Assembly: GCA_001695595.3 (NCBI GenBank)
Contig: MBPM02000002.1
Location: 62,001 to 126,000, forward strand
Direction: 5' to 3'
DNA length: 64,000 nt
Source: Plasmopara viticola
Taxonomy: Eukaryota; Oomycota; Peronosporomycetes; Peronosporales; Peronosporaceae
Shown here: piece by piece, positions 36,736 through 48,327 of the stretch
Layout of the letters: each line of letters begins with the position of its first letter
Numbering within the stretch: the stretch's first letter is position 1
Notes under the pieces: generated by a model
The model's input: the letters and a program-made list of their open reading frames with translations, nothing else
Told to the model about the DNA's origin: nothing
Databases searched by the model: none
Position numbers and translations under genes: made by a program

Positions 36736-37340
36736 ACTAGAAACATACATGTACACTTCGCCAACATTCTGTTCCGGAAAGCCAAATGACAAGTGGCGCA
36801 TTGCACACGCTTATAGGAAGCTTATTGCTGTCATTTTATCAGCCCAGACGTCGATATTACAAAGGATGTCTTGCAAGCAAATGGCAGAATTTGGTATGAA
36901 AAGTAAGACATCTTTGATCGCGGTCCGCACTTCTTACGATTAGAGTATGTCTCAAGAGCTCTTTTTAGCGCCTGCAACCGTTTGTTAACGGGTGACGCAA
37001 TCGTTTTCCATAGGGCGTTAGCACATTTATGTCTTAATGCCGGAGTCATACAAAGCCCGAAAAGACATAAGTAAAACATCACAATGTCCCCTATCCAGTA
37101 GTGTTCGAATGTCTGCGCAAGCATAAAACCAATGCTGACTCAGTTGAATGCACCTTTTGCGCAGTCGATATTTTTCTTAGGGTTCTTTATTGAAAAGCAT
37201 GGTATTTCGGCATATTCTGCTGCAATCAAGGCCACCAAAAATGGCCTTTTACATGACTGAATACTTTTACAAGCACCGTGAAAATAAGGCAGAAGTAAAT
37301 ATTAAACTACCCGGTACACTAAAAAAACCTACGGAATGAG

Positions 37341-37690
37341 TTGAGGAGTCTAATTATCAAGAGAAAAGCCCATTACAGGTACCAATACTGGCCTTGCCTA
37401 ATACAATCGCTCAGTGTCGTCTATGATGCGTCATCTTCAGCCACTGACATCGCACTGCTAGAAGATAATGCTAAAAGGATAGCTATAATTGTTGCTTTAG
37501 CTCTTGATAGGAAAGCTGACATGAAGAAAAACCTTGCCCCTTACAAAAAGCTACTAGCGTTGGAATATACCCGTGTCGATTTTTCGGCTCATCAGCCAGG
37601 CTATAAGCCATTTTTGATCGATTAAGATCAATCCTCACTGCACACTGCAACACAGAAGCCACACCTCTTGTAGAAGAATAAATTCGTGAC
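37341..37690 (+). pseudogene. Gypsy RNase H remnant
   Basis: The block LIIKRKAHYRYQYWPCL matches the pre-RNase H segment normally read as ...LMQAPILALPD. It is followed by LSVVYDASSSATDIALLEDNAK (normally VVCDASDFAIGCALLQ). After a stop come FSAHQPGYKPFLID and SSLHTATQKPHLL (normally ...HASLRTATQSPHLS). The first acidic residue (Asp of CDAS) is kept; the frame is broken. Confidence 0.75.
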
Positions 37691-37917
37691 AAAGTACAAG
37701 CCAGGAAGTCTAATACTTTAGATTATACTTCATCGCGTTGCCGGAATATGAGCCAGATCGAATTACACCTGTGACCTCGTCGGTACCGGATCTAATAAGT
37801 AGCCCGAATGCGCACGATGACATGTGTCTAGCACTGTTCAAAGCTCCGGGAAGCGATGTGCTTAAAGACTTGGTCAAGTGAGCATCAGTGCGGTCGAGAG
37901 AGAGCCTACAGCATTAA

Positions 37918-38660
37918 TTGGTGGAAGCTGGGTGGTTGCAACACAATGCCATTCAAGGTGATTTACCACGTCATCTGGCTCCTCATGACGATCATTTGAA
38001 ATATAGTCTCATCTGTAAAGCTCACGATACGCCGCTTGCCTATTATCGTGGGCGAAAAAAGACCTATAGTCTGGAAATACCACTTCTTATGGTCTTAGCT
38101 GTATAAGTGTGTCTACACATATACGCGCACGATTGAAGTGTGCCAACGAGGGAACCTCGCCACATAGGGCTGAAGCAATGATAAGCTTTCCAGTATTACT
38201 GCGCTATCAGCCGTCCGTTAGCATTGTTTTTTTTTTGCTCGGTACTCAGCCGGCGACACTGGCATTGTGGTCTTTGTTGACCAGATGAGCAAAATATCCC
38301 ACACAGCGACTGTGCTGGACACGGCCGAACAAAGCACTGCTCCTTGGCCATGCCTTTTGGCTTCTAAAGTCAGTAGTCTCGGTCCAAGACTCCGTTTGAC
38401 GGGCTTTTAAAAGACAGTGTTTTAAAATGCGGGTGTTAAGATGGACATTCTTACAGCAAACAATCTGCAAGCCGATGGCAAGACAAAGTTGCTATAACGC
38501 GTTGTCAAAGGCGTGTAGCGCAGTGTATATACGACAAGGCGCTGAAGCAACATGCTACCACTCATAGAATTTGAATCGCACATTGTCGCTCATGTCTTAA
38601 CAGGCTACACGACAAAATACGTGAATGAAAAGCTAATACTCAGGTTCCATTGGCACCACT
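37918..38660 (+). pseudogene. Gypsy integrase remnant
   Basis: The zinc-binding region reads HDDHLKYSLICKAHDTPLA then YRGRKKTYSL (normally HDEELKYRIL.EAHDTPLSGHLGREKTY). The core shows GIVVFVDQMSKISHTA at about 38,263, ADGKTKLL at about 38,473 (normally TDGQTERV), and LPLIEFESHIVAHVLTGYTT at about 38,550 (normally VEFALNNAVHASTGYTP). It contains several stops and shifts. Confidence 0.8.
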
Positions 38661-38690
38661 ACATTGTATCTTTAGGTTGATTGCAGAATA

Positions 38691-41600
38691 AATTTCCAAG
38701 CTGTTTGCTGATATCAATTCCTTATAAATCTATAGTAAGACGGAGACTTTGCGGTGAAAAGATGTAACGTTTTAGTCTACTCGCAATTTGCGACAGGTCT
38801 CGGAAACGTCGATGAGCAAAAAGGGCGGTAAATTTGGTTCGACTTCTCTCAAATTTGTCAACAGATATTCTTTCTGCGATTTATGGTCCGCAGCAACATT
38901 CTACTATTGACACTCATTTCGAAGCTGTATCTTAGGACCTTAGAATGAGCTTTGATCGTGACCCTAGCGTTTACAAACCTAGCACCAGAAGCCATAAGCT
39001 CTTCGTAGATGCAAATATCAAAGCGCCTTCGTGCTTTAAACAGCCTTAACAAATTGAGACCAAAAGCTTTAGTTCTTTATCAGCGAAAATCACTTTTTTA
39101 ATTGTTAAGAAACCGGATTAAGCCTTGGCAATCACGTCGCGCAATCTTGTATTAAATGAGATGGTGAGACAAAACATCATTATAGAGGGAAAAGGAATAA
39201 GTACGATGTTTCAATGATTTTTACGATCTTTGCCTCGATGGCATCCGGAGTCTAAACGACCAAACTTAGCCATAGCGCTGACGCTTTTGACTCTCTTCTG
39301 CCAGAAAGTGCATTAAGTATAGTCCTGATACTTTCGGGCCTTGACTGACTCATCTCCGATCCTTGATCATGTAGCCTAAAACGGACTGCTTGACTTGCGC
39401 CTCCTTTACAGCAAAAATATATATATACGACTTTAGCCCATCTGCAAGATTGACTTTTCGTGGCTGTACCTGCGTAAGACGCGGCGTTACGCTCTTGCGA
39501 CCACCTGGCCCAGCTAATATGTCAGATTGATTAAATTAGTATCGAGTACTATACGCTTTGATTATTTAAATTAAGCGATTAGGCTGAACCTTTTTTGATT
39601 TTGATCTTGGATGATTGAATGAAGCGTAGGTGCACTTTAGAGGTAGCGGTAATTGCATCGCAGATTAATGTTCCAGGCATTGAGCTGTACCAAAGCGTAT
39701 GTTGCTCCGAAGTACCGAGACACAATCAAAGACGCTAGCTTCGATGGGAGTCAAATGCTCAACACATGGAGCTGCTATTTCTTATATTTACGATGCGGGC
39801 CTGAGGTGAGAGCAGCTACTCTGTCGAGGCGAGTGGCCTTTTCGAGTGGAAAGCATTGTGAAGAAGGGGCGGTTCAGATTTTTTTGTCATGTGATGCAAT
39901 TATCCTGGCTCACATAACTGAGCCAATAGATTAGTTCTGTTATGAGTGCTTGAAAGCCACTGTGATCCGAAAATTGAAACAGCTCGCGCTTCATAAGCAA
40001 GTCGCGGACGTTTTGCCGTGCGTTACTTGTCCCCATACCCGCGCTCAGAACATTTGATATCAGGTCTGGCACTATGCCGTTGACAAGACATCTTGGGGTT
40101 GAGGTGTTTCTAACTCAAGAACGCAAAGTGAACGTGATGCTCACGGACGTAAGAGCTGGACCATTCAAAACTCGTTTTTTACAGTCACCCAAAGGGTGGA
40201 CGATTTTCAAGGGTGTCCTCAGAGTTAACTTGTGACTTTTTGCGACGCCGAAAAAATAAATTTGTAGAATTCGGTGTGATACTATAAGCACGCGCAAAGC
40301 CGGTCAAAGGTTGCGCTAAAATAGAACATTTTTTCAGCTTAGTGACGTTTATTGCCGCCAAACAAGAAATAAACTTCTATAGTCGTTGTAGCGCGTTAAA
40401 CGTTGAGCGTGCATCTCGACCTAATGACTTGTATCGGCCAATAATGGCCTTCGACTCTTTCTTATCGCTTCCATAGTCCAAGAGTGAGTGGTTTTCAACA
40501 GGACTGCAGCTTGTGTCAAAAATCGGTAGTGGGCGATCAGTATTAAACATCATTTCGGCGATTTAAGACTTTGTTACCACTTTTGAAATGTATCGTGGGT
40601 CGGCGTACCTTTTTATTTTCGAGTACCCAAAACTGGTGTCATGGTCCAGAAGGGCATCGAAATACGGTCTTTGCACTCGAGGGCTTTCCTGTATTTACGG
40701 GTGATTCGTTTTACATGGCCAATGCGTTTAAAGACACTTCAAATATTTAAGGCGAGCCATTTGGACAGCGCTGTTAGATTTATTTGCTAATTTAACGGAT
40801 GAATATTTGGGCGAGCATTTTTGGCGGCGCTTGCGGTGCTTTTTCTGCCCAAAAGCAGATATTTCTATCGACTACCGAGCGAAGGAAAAGAGCACGCGTG
40901 AGCTTTTGCCTAGGAGGCTTCTCGGAATCTTTTCTTGCCTAAGATAAAATTTGGCTTGCGCACAAATTTTTGGCCAACGTGCAAGAGGCAGGCGTATTTT
41001 CCGGCATATAAATCAGCTTTGGTGCAGAGGCCCTTTTCAACAATCCATGCAAAGGATGACTGTTTAAAAACCTGATCGATTAGTAGCTATCTTTACCACC
41101 TACTTGGTCATATTAATGACCAAATTTACTCTTTGCATTAGAGATCAAACAAAGGTGGGTAACCCTCATGCCTCTTCTACTGAATAGAATTTAAGTCTTA
41201 GTGAAGAAGGAATATAGGGGCCAATATATAAAGCCAAACTTTGGTAATATTAAGTAGCTACCAGTTTTAAGGAGGCTAAAAAATGTCGGGTGTAGGCGCA
41301 CGAAAGACCTTGAGCGTCATCATCGAACAGATACCTTCTATACTGTCGTTTTGATCCGCGTTATAAGCAGACCAACTTTTCGTACAAAAGCCAAGGAGCC
41401 ACAATTTAAACTCGGAGACGAAGGCGTCTGAGAATTACCGAGCTTGTCAGAATGTATGGTGCGCGTTTCCGCTGCGACGCAGTATGGGACTCTTTCAGAG
41501 CCTACCTTACTTATGTGACTCTTTATTGGCGAGCATTTCAAAAGTCGTGTGCAACGCGCTGACGCAATTTTTGTATTAGGCGTGTTTTTTGGCACAGAAG

Positions 41601-43560
41601 CCGATTTTGGTGCAATTGTTCTTGCAGAAGCCGAAGCTATCTTTTTTGGTACTCACCATCGCAAATGGCACCGGTTTGCATACTGTGGTTTACCGAATCA
41701 CTCATATGCCTAACAAACCCGAAAATATATCTCTGCGATTAAGGCAACAAACATATGTTCCATTAGAAACAAATGCTGATGGGCGCCTGCTGTCCATCAG
41801 GAGCCACCATTGTTTTAGAGCTTCTTTAATTGAATGCCAGCACCACAATAGCTCCGCTTTCGATAAGGCCTAATACAAAATTACTTCTTACGTTATCGTA
41901 GAGTGTTGTCCATCACAGGTCTTGCTTGCGCTAGGGTAGCGACATCCCTCGCGTCAGTGAAATTGCCAGCAAAACAATTCCATCTCCTAGGCGTAAGCCC
42001 TTAAAAAACGTAAGACCTTGGTGCCAGATTCACCGGCCACACGTAATGCCTTGCCCACAGAAGAAGATAAGTCAATACTTTCCTGGAATCTAAGAAGCTT
42101 TGATGATAACACTAAACTTAGAGACGAGAAAGAAGGAAACAGCTCTCGGCACATTCCTTTGGTGTTTTTTTGCTGAATACAGTTAAGCAGTGAACGAGAG
42201 ACTATACGACTCCTTCACTAGCGACGCGAGTGCCCCAGTATACTCAATTTCTGGTCAGCAATTCTGTTATCTGTGAGTGGGTATTGCCAGGCCGATGCAG
42301 GACATAGCACTGAGCAGTACGCTCGCTCACTTTACGGTCGCGAGGACTCTTTGGGCCACTCTAAGCGTGGCATCTATAAACGTCACTTAATTCAGACCAA
42401 AGCATGTTTCAGCGCGAACTTACAGCGGCTATACTTGTGTTCAAATATCGCATTAAAGCCCCGAAGAGGTTTCAATCGGGGTAGAGAAACGACAGTGACC
42501 TGAAGCTCCACAACTCTTTTGGAAGAACTTTTTTGAAATCAAGTAAGTCTTTGGGATATTATAGCCCTATACCCAACCAAATGCTTTTCGGCTGAGTGCT
42601 TAAAGCTTAATCTGCTCACGTAAGGAGATTGTAGCAGGTCACCTTACAGCCTTTTCTTCAGTGGAATGCTGCTACACTAGGCGCTAAAGACGTATGCTTG
42701 GAGCGTGGAAACGGGATGACTCTCATCCTCGGCAAAACGACCGCTGCTTACACTCGTTATGGATTTTGGATTGCAACGGTGTTCAAAGAGGCGTGCTAAG
42801 GCGAATTTTGCTCCTATGAGGGTTTCCTCCCGGGCTGACTACATTGCTAAAAAGAAATCTCCCGGCTGACCTCATTTCTGAATCTGCCTAACATTTTTGA
42901 AGTGTCGCTTATTGCGGCGGTCAAGGAGTGCCACAAGAAACCTGATATAACTTTTAAATACAACAGCTTTTCCGTAATTTGGTGTACGCAGCCTCGATAC
43001 TGGCAATCATGCCGCGGCTTCGTCGAGGCGGTTGAGACGCTTAGTATGCAGATGTCCTTTGTGTGCGCAATTTGTTACAAGCGTAACCACCACCACGCAT
43101 TTCAGCGCCAAGCCTTCAAGCGGCAACTAAAAGGTGCTCTTTTTCAAGTGCTTCCCAGGATAAGCTGGTCGCTTGTATCGCGCAGTATTATGCTCTCAGT
43201 CTTTTGACCGAAACGGGTGGTTATGGGCGCCGTATGACCGCCCGCTTTCGCCTCATGAACAGACTTAAAGTAGGGGCAGCACCTTAAAAAGGCCTTCGGA
43301 GCATCGCAGGACACATTTAACAATTGTAATCACATAATCTATTATCTATAAGAGCGCGTATTGGGTGCGTAGACATTGTCATGAAAAGGTTGATGGTGTA
43401 CGCAGACTTATGATTTTTAGAACCATTAATTGTCCGATGGAAGATGCTTCATTTTACTTAGAAGTACCACACTAAGCTTTTTTAAGCCGTGATTTTTTCA
43501 TCAAGCAATACTTAATCACTTACTTAAGCACATGTTGCTTCATTTTCTTATGTTTGTCTT
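38691..43560. other. Gene desert
   Basis: About 4.9 kb with no supported gene. Frames at 39,653-39,934, 41,589-41,873 and 42,902-43,207 (plus) are open for 93-101 codons but look non-coding. The part next to the integrase relic at 43.6 kb may be its 3' end and LTR. Confidence 0.45.
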
Positions 43561-44360
43561 GTGGCTGTCTTAAATAAACGCAACTACATCTTTTGCGACT
43601 CCTTCCAGCCACGCCAAAGCCAATAATTGCCTTCGCAAGAAAGAAAGTCTTTATTGGAAAATTGAGCGAAATATATAACGAACCTCTCCTCCAATTAATT
43701 CTAGAAGCATGTGTGTTTCGGAGAACTAACGGAAGCCTAGGGTTTCTTATTTAGTTTTCATAGAAGGGAGTGGGCCCGTAGATGCGTGAGCCGCATAGAT
43801 AATCAACAAAAGAACGCTTATCGACCTACAATTGTGGCGCCTCAATTCATATACTGCGCGGTGTGGCCTTTAGCACACGATTGGCTCTTTCTGTCTGTCC
43901 ATCTTTCTGTAAATCACATGATGGAAAAGTCATCAGGCAGACTCTTGGTTGCTGAAACAGCGTTTGTTTAAACGCGGTGGTATACCGCGGCTCCCAATTC
44001 GACCTTAGTGTATTCAGAGAGCCATGGTATCTAAATGTCATATCCATAAACAACCTCTCGTTTGTTTCCCAATTAATTTGGCGAAGTCAAGCATAGACGG
44101 CACAAAAATACCACTATGCACGTCTTACCATTAGTCTACGGTAAATCAAAGATTAAGTCGAGGCTAATGGACTTTCAAGTGTCCGCTGGTGCTGGTCAGC
44201 ACTGTAGACAAAACGACGTGCGGGCACTCTTTGGCAGAACTTACAAGGCTTCACATACTTGGCCACGCACTCGTACACGATTTATTAAAACGACTGTGAA
44301 AACCGTTATCCTCGGCCTAACTGACTGCACATTGATGCATCATGAGCTTTGGTAGTATGT
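43560..44360 (-). mobile_element. Ty3/Gypsy integrase relic
   Basis: On the minus strand, reading leftward from 44,340, a degenerate zinc-binding end (CEAL.VLPKSARTSF, normally C..CQRVKPS) is followed by SISLDLIFDLP and TNGKTCIVVFL (normally SMDFVFGLP...GVVVFVDR). Then at 43,847-44,053 come RYHGSLNTL, EPRYTTAFKQTLFQQ and KDGQTERANRVLK (normally RYHGLP..., DPRFTA.FW, TDGQTERVNRVL). At about 43,740-43,800 lies AAHASTGP (normally NVHASTGQTPF). Only integrase is left; upstream Pol would fall where RAD23 now stands. Confidence 0.8.
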
Positions 44361-44817
44361 CTTGCTCCAGGTATGATTAAAGACCTCTTTGGCAAAGTTA
44401 TGGTCTTAGTTCTAAACAATATAAATTTCAGTAGTAAGCAGACGTAATTTTTAGCAATATCAGCTCTTCAAGCACAGTACAATTTTCCATCTTGCGTGTT
44501 ATGGACTTTTGCCGCATTGTAGGTTTCAAGAGTCTTGCGAATCTATTTTTTTTTTAAATGGCAGTCTTGCTTCGTGGCAAGCGCAAGACTTGATTCTCAC
44601 GATAGATAAGTCGATTTTGGGCCCTTGTACTTATCGTGCAGCAATAATACATTGATCGAAACAGGTATATTTATGGGTACACACTTAATATAATAACAAA
44701 TAATAATTCGTTAATTAGATACGACAGTAAACATGCCGCAGCAAAAAAAAGAGTCAAACCATAATTTTAATATTAGGTAGGCGAAAAATTATAAAAATCT
44801 TCTCCCCCCGTGCAAAC
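44361..44817. promoter_or_regulatory. RAD23 upstream region
   Basis: This 457-bp AT-rich interval separates the Gypsy integrase relic from the RAD23 start codon and must contain its promoter. A pyrimidine-rich tract (TCTTCTCCCCCC) lies just before the ATG. No specific factor site is recognisable. Confidence 0.35.
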
Positions 44818-46288
44818 ATGAAGCTCACAGTGAAGACACTGCAGGGTGTCGCTTTCCCTTTGGACGCAGAGCTAACAGATGCGGTAAGCAGCAATTCGTC
44901 ATCTTCTTTCTCTTTTGCATTCCAAGCCCATATTGCTCATCGATGAGTTTTATGGCGAAAGGAATGGAGTTGACCCAAGAGAAGCTAAAGCAATGACTTG
45001 TCTATCTTGCTGGTTTGTGCAGATTTCCGCCGTAAAGCAAAAGATCGAAGAGGTGCAAAAGTTTCCTGTCGCTCAACAGAAGCTTATTCACGCAGGCAAA
45101 GTGCTTAAAGATGACAGTACATTGGCTGATTACAACGTCAAGGAAAATGATTTTCTGGTCGTGATGGTTACTAAACCCAAGCCACCAAAACCCTCTGCTG
45201 CCACTATCCCCTCCACTCCTGCATCTACCCCCGCTGTCGCAGTTGCGGCTCCTTCTTCGGCTGCCCCAAATACGTCGTCAGCGTCTAGCAGCTCTTCAGC
45301 TACGGCCTCAGCCGTGTCGACGCCATCAGCTGCTCCAGCCACGACTGCGGCCAGCTCGACGTCAGAAAGTAGTGGAGTTGTGGATGATGAACAAATGAAC
45401 ACCACAGTGCGACAGCTAATGGACATGGGCTTTCCCGAGGACCAAGTGCGCAGCGCACTGCGTGCGGCGTTTAACAATCCCGAGCGAGCCGTGGAATACT
45501 TGATGACGGGTATTCCCGAACAATCTGCGCCCATTCAGGCGGCAGCTCCTTCGACTGGAGCGGCAAATCAGGAAACAATGCACACTTTAGAAGCATTTCG
45601 CAACCATCCACAGTTTGATGCATTGCGTCAGCTTGTGCAATCCAACCCACAGACTTTACCAGCTGTGTTGCAGCAGATTGGCGCCCAAAGCCCGGAATTG
45701 TTGCGTTTGATTCATCAAAACCAGGATCGTTTTGTGCAAATGTTAAACGAGCCAATTGGGACGCGTGAAGCTAGAGCAACACCCAGTGGTGGCACAGGAG
45801 CCGCCGCTTCGTTTAACTTGGGTGTGAATGCCACACCGACTGGAAATCAGCAAATGCAGCAGCAAATCCCCGAGTCGTTGCATACGCAAGTTGCTGCACA
45901 AATGGGCATGACTCCCGAACAACTTCGTGGTCTATCGCAAATGCTTAGCAACTTGCCACCGGAAGCGATGGAGCAGATGATGGCATCTATGGGCGGTGGT
46001 GCTGGACTACAAGGACTTGGTGTTGCTGGACTCCAAGGACTTGGTGGTGCTGCTGCTGATGCTGGAGTTGGTGGTAACCGGATCATGCTGACGGAAGAGG
46101 AAGCAGCAGCTGTCGATCGGTTGTGTGAAATGGGATTCGAACGCTCGGATGTAATTCAGGCGTATCTTGCGTGCGACAAGAATGAGGCGTTGGCGGCCAA
46201 TTTTCTCATGGATAGCGGAGATAACTTTGGTGAAGGTACAGCCGGTGCAGGTGGCCAGGGCGAAGACAATGATGACATTTACGGTTAA
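44818..46288 (+). CDS. RAD23: RAD23-type ubiquitin receptor (UBL-UBA-XPCB-UBA)
   Basis: Shuttles ubiquitinated substrates to the proteasome and, with XPC/Rad4, supports nucleotide-excision repair. Exons 44,818-44,883 and 45,023-46,288 give 443 aa. The intron is 139 bp (GTAAGC...GCAG), the longest in the window. Domains in order: ubiquitin-like residues 1-75 ([10 protein letters not shown]...[19 protein letters not shown]); a Ser/Ala/Pro/Thr-rich linker; UBA1 about 147-185 ([17 protein letters not shown]); XPC-binding about 211-267 ([28 protein letters not shown]); a Gln/Gly-rich linker; UBA2 about 379-422 ([20 protein letters not shown]). Order and spacing are canonical. The MAP kinase gene follows 211 bp downstream on the same strand. 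Confidence 0.96.
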
Positions 46289-46499
46289 TATCATACACGC
46301 AAGTTAGTTGCGAAAACTTTGGCCTTGCTCTTGTCGTACCATTCCACTATTGTTGAAATTACGGCTAATGAGCCGGCATTTTATCCATGTCGCTACTCGA
46401 CAACTATATAAATAACCTTTCAATCGGCTAATTTGGTTTCGACTTGGCTGCTTTTTCAGCCTTTACTCTCTAACTTGTGTCCTTGGACCGCTAGGCTCA

Positions 46500-47784
46500 A
46501 TGGGCGAGGAAGTTGAAAAACACATTTTGCGCAAGTACGAATTACTCCAAAAGCTAGGCAAAGGCGTAAGTATTTCGTATGTCAAGATTGCCTCTAGAAT
46601 AGGCTGACGAAAAGATTGCGGTGCTTACAGGCCTATGGCATTGTGTGGAAAGCTATTGATAAACATAATCGACAGGTGGTGGCATTGAAAAAGTGCTTTG
46701 ACGCCTTCCGTAATTCTACCGACGCGCAACGTACTTTTCGCGAAGTCATGTATTTGCAAGAGTTGCAAGGACACAATAACATCATTCGCTTGCTTAATGT
46801 CGTCAAGGCTGACAACGATCGGGATATATACCTCGTCTTTGATTTTATGGGTGAGGACGTTTTAAAATTGTAGATATTGATTTTAGTTCATTCTGATTGT
46901 CATTGCATTAGAGACGGACTTGCATGCTGTCATCCGAGCCAATATATTAGAGGAGATCCACAAAAAGTATATTATTTACCAGTTGCTGAAGTCACTTAAG
47001 TTTATGCACACGGCAGAGCTGCTACACCGTGACATTAAGCCTAGCAACCTTCTTTTGAATTCGGATTGCCACATTAAACTTTGCGATTTTGGACTTTGTC
47101 GTTCTGTGGCTGAAATTAGTGGACCCAATCCCGTTCTCACTGACTACGTTGCAACGCGATGGTACCGTGCACCCGAAATTTTACTCGGTTCGACAAGGTA
47201 CGCCAAGTCGGTGGACATGTGGGCTGTTGGTTGCATTGTGGCCGAAATGGCCACCGGACGACCTGCTTTTCCTGGCACATCGACAATGAATCAGCTCGAA
47301 CGAATATTGGACGTTACTGGTCCCCCATCTCATGAGGATATTGAGAGTATCAAATCGCCTTTTGCCAACACTATGTTAGAGAGTTTGCCCAAGCCAAAGC
47401 CAAAACCGTTGGAGGAGTCCTTTCCGAAGGCTTCACCGGAAGCGCTGGATCTTATAAAACAGTGCTTTTGGGTACGTTGCGTCACATAGCTGTTGTGATA
47501 ATGGGATTTGATAACGTCTCTGCTTCCACCAGTTTGATCCATCGAGACGAATTTCGGTCACTGACGCACTAAAGCACCCGTACGTGGCACAATTCCATAA
47601 TGACAAGGATGAACCTAGTGCACCAGCTCCTTTACAAATTGTCGTGGATGACAACACTAAGTATTCAGCTGCCGACTACCGTGATCGTCTGTATCGCGAA
47701 ATTATCAAGAAGAAGAAAGAAACTCGACGTAGAGTAGGTGAGAACGAGGCTGCCGCTGCGACAGTCGTGACTAGCGCACAGTAG
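46500..47784 (+). CDS. MAP kinase, ERK7/MAPK15-like, with TDY activation loop
   Basis: A Ser/Thr protein kinase. Four exons, 46,500-46,565, 46,631-46,850, 46,912-47,471 and 47,533-47,784 (introns 65, 61, 61 bp), give 365 aa. Kinase landmarks: the glycine loop [12 protein letters not shown] (split by intron 1), VALKK, catalytic [11 protein letters not shown] (Asp about 136), DFG (about 154-156), activation loop [14 protein letters not shown] (Thr/Tyr at about 172/174) and the MAPK insert region. The [19 protein letters not shown] segment and overall spacing resemble ERK7/MAPK15 rather than ERK1/2. These normally have TEY, so TDY is the plant-like variant. The C-terminal tail is short and basic ([12 protein letters not shown]). 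Oomycete ERK7-like kinases are plausibly linked to cilia/flagella, but this is family inference. Confidence 0.92.
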
Positions 47785-48327
47785 GGATACTATTTGGCAA
47801 AATAAAAAACAGCATCACCTTCATGACGGGAATTTTGAATTGAAGAATGTCGTATTCTTAGATGTTGGAAGCAGTGACACATGTCACGTCACATGGATTA
47901 GAACGATAGCAGTATCTATGATGTTTTCGTTCCTATCAAATTGCTCACAGTAGGTATCGCTACTCAAGTTAGTATCGTTTGCGTATCGTGACACTCAGAG
48001 AGCTTATGCCTTATAGCAGATCGTCCAGTATCTCGCTTATCGACGAAAGTGCGTGTCACCGCAAAAACTTTCAACTTTCACCCAATTCCACACGATTTCT
48101 TGTCGATGCAGGGGTGTCACGGCTAAGCATTAGGCGCTTCAAGTCCTTCATTCTCCTTCATACGTCATCGTTTTTGCCGGGGTACAAAATGCTGCAATGA
48201 ACATTGTAGGAAAAAGAACCAACCCCCTCAATTGACTTCGGCAGGAATAGATGAGTTCCTTTAGCGTCTTGAACCGTTGCTCATGAGTCACTCACTCTCT
48301 CATTCCTAAACACTTGACTCGCCACCT
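47785..48327. promoter_or_regulatory. Upstream region of the acyltransferase-like gene
   Basis: A 543-bp interval without a supported gene. Just before the ATG at 48,328 lies CTCTCATTCC (about 48,296), which resembles the oomycete initiator consensus TCAYTYY and could mark the transcription start. The rest is AT-rich and featureless. Confidence 0.4.

Larger units (their letters stand above)
36735..38690 (+). mobile_element. Ty3/Gypsy relic: RT, RNase H and integrase pieces
   Basis: A plus-strand Pol relic in the Gypsy order. RT fragments lie at 36,750-36,900 (PTFCSGKPNDKWRIAHAYRKL, compare ...WRIVHAYNKL) and near 37,240-37,340. RNase H spans 37,341-37,690. Integrase spans 37,918-38,660. Stops, frameshifts and deletions occur throughout. 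Gag, protease and LTRs were not recognised. It lies in opposite orientation to the other two Gypsy relics. Confidence 0.8.

Noticed and set aside
45130..45534. Minus-strand frame of 134 codons
   Set aside because: It lies opposite the Ser/Ala-rich linker of RAD23; the composition, not coding, keeps it open.
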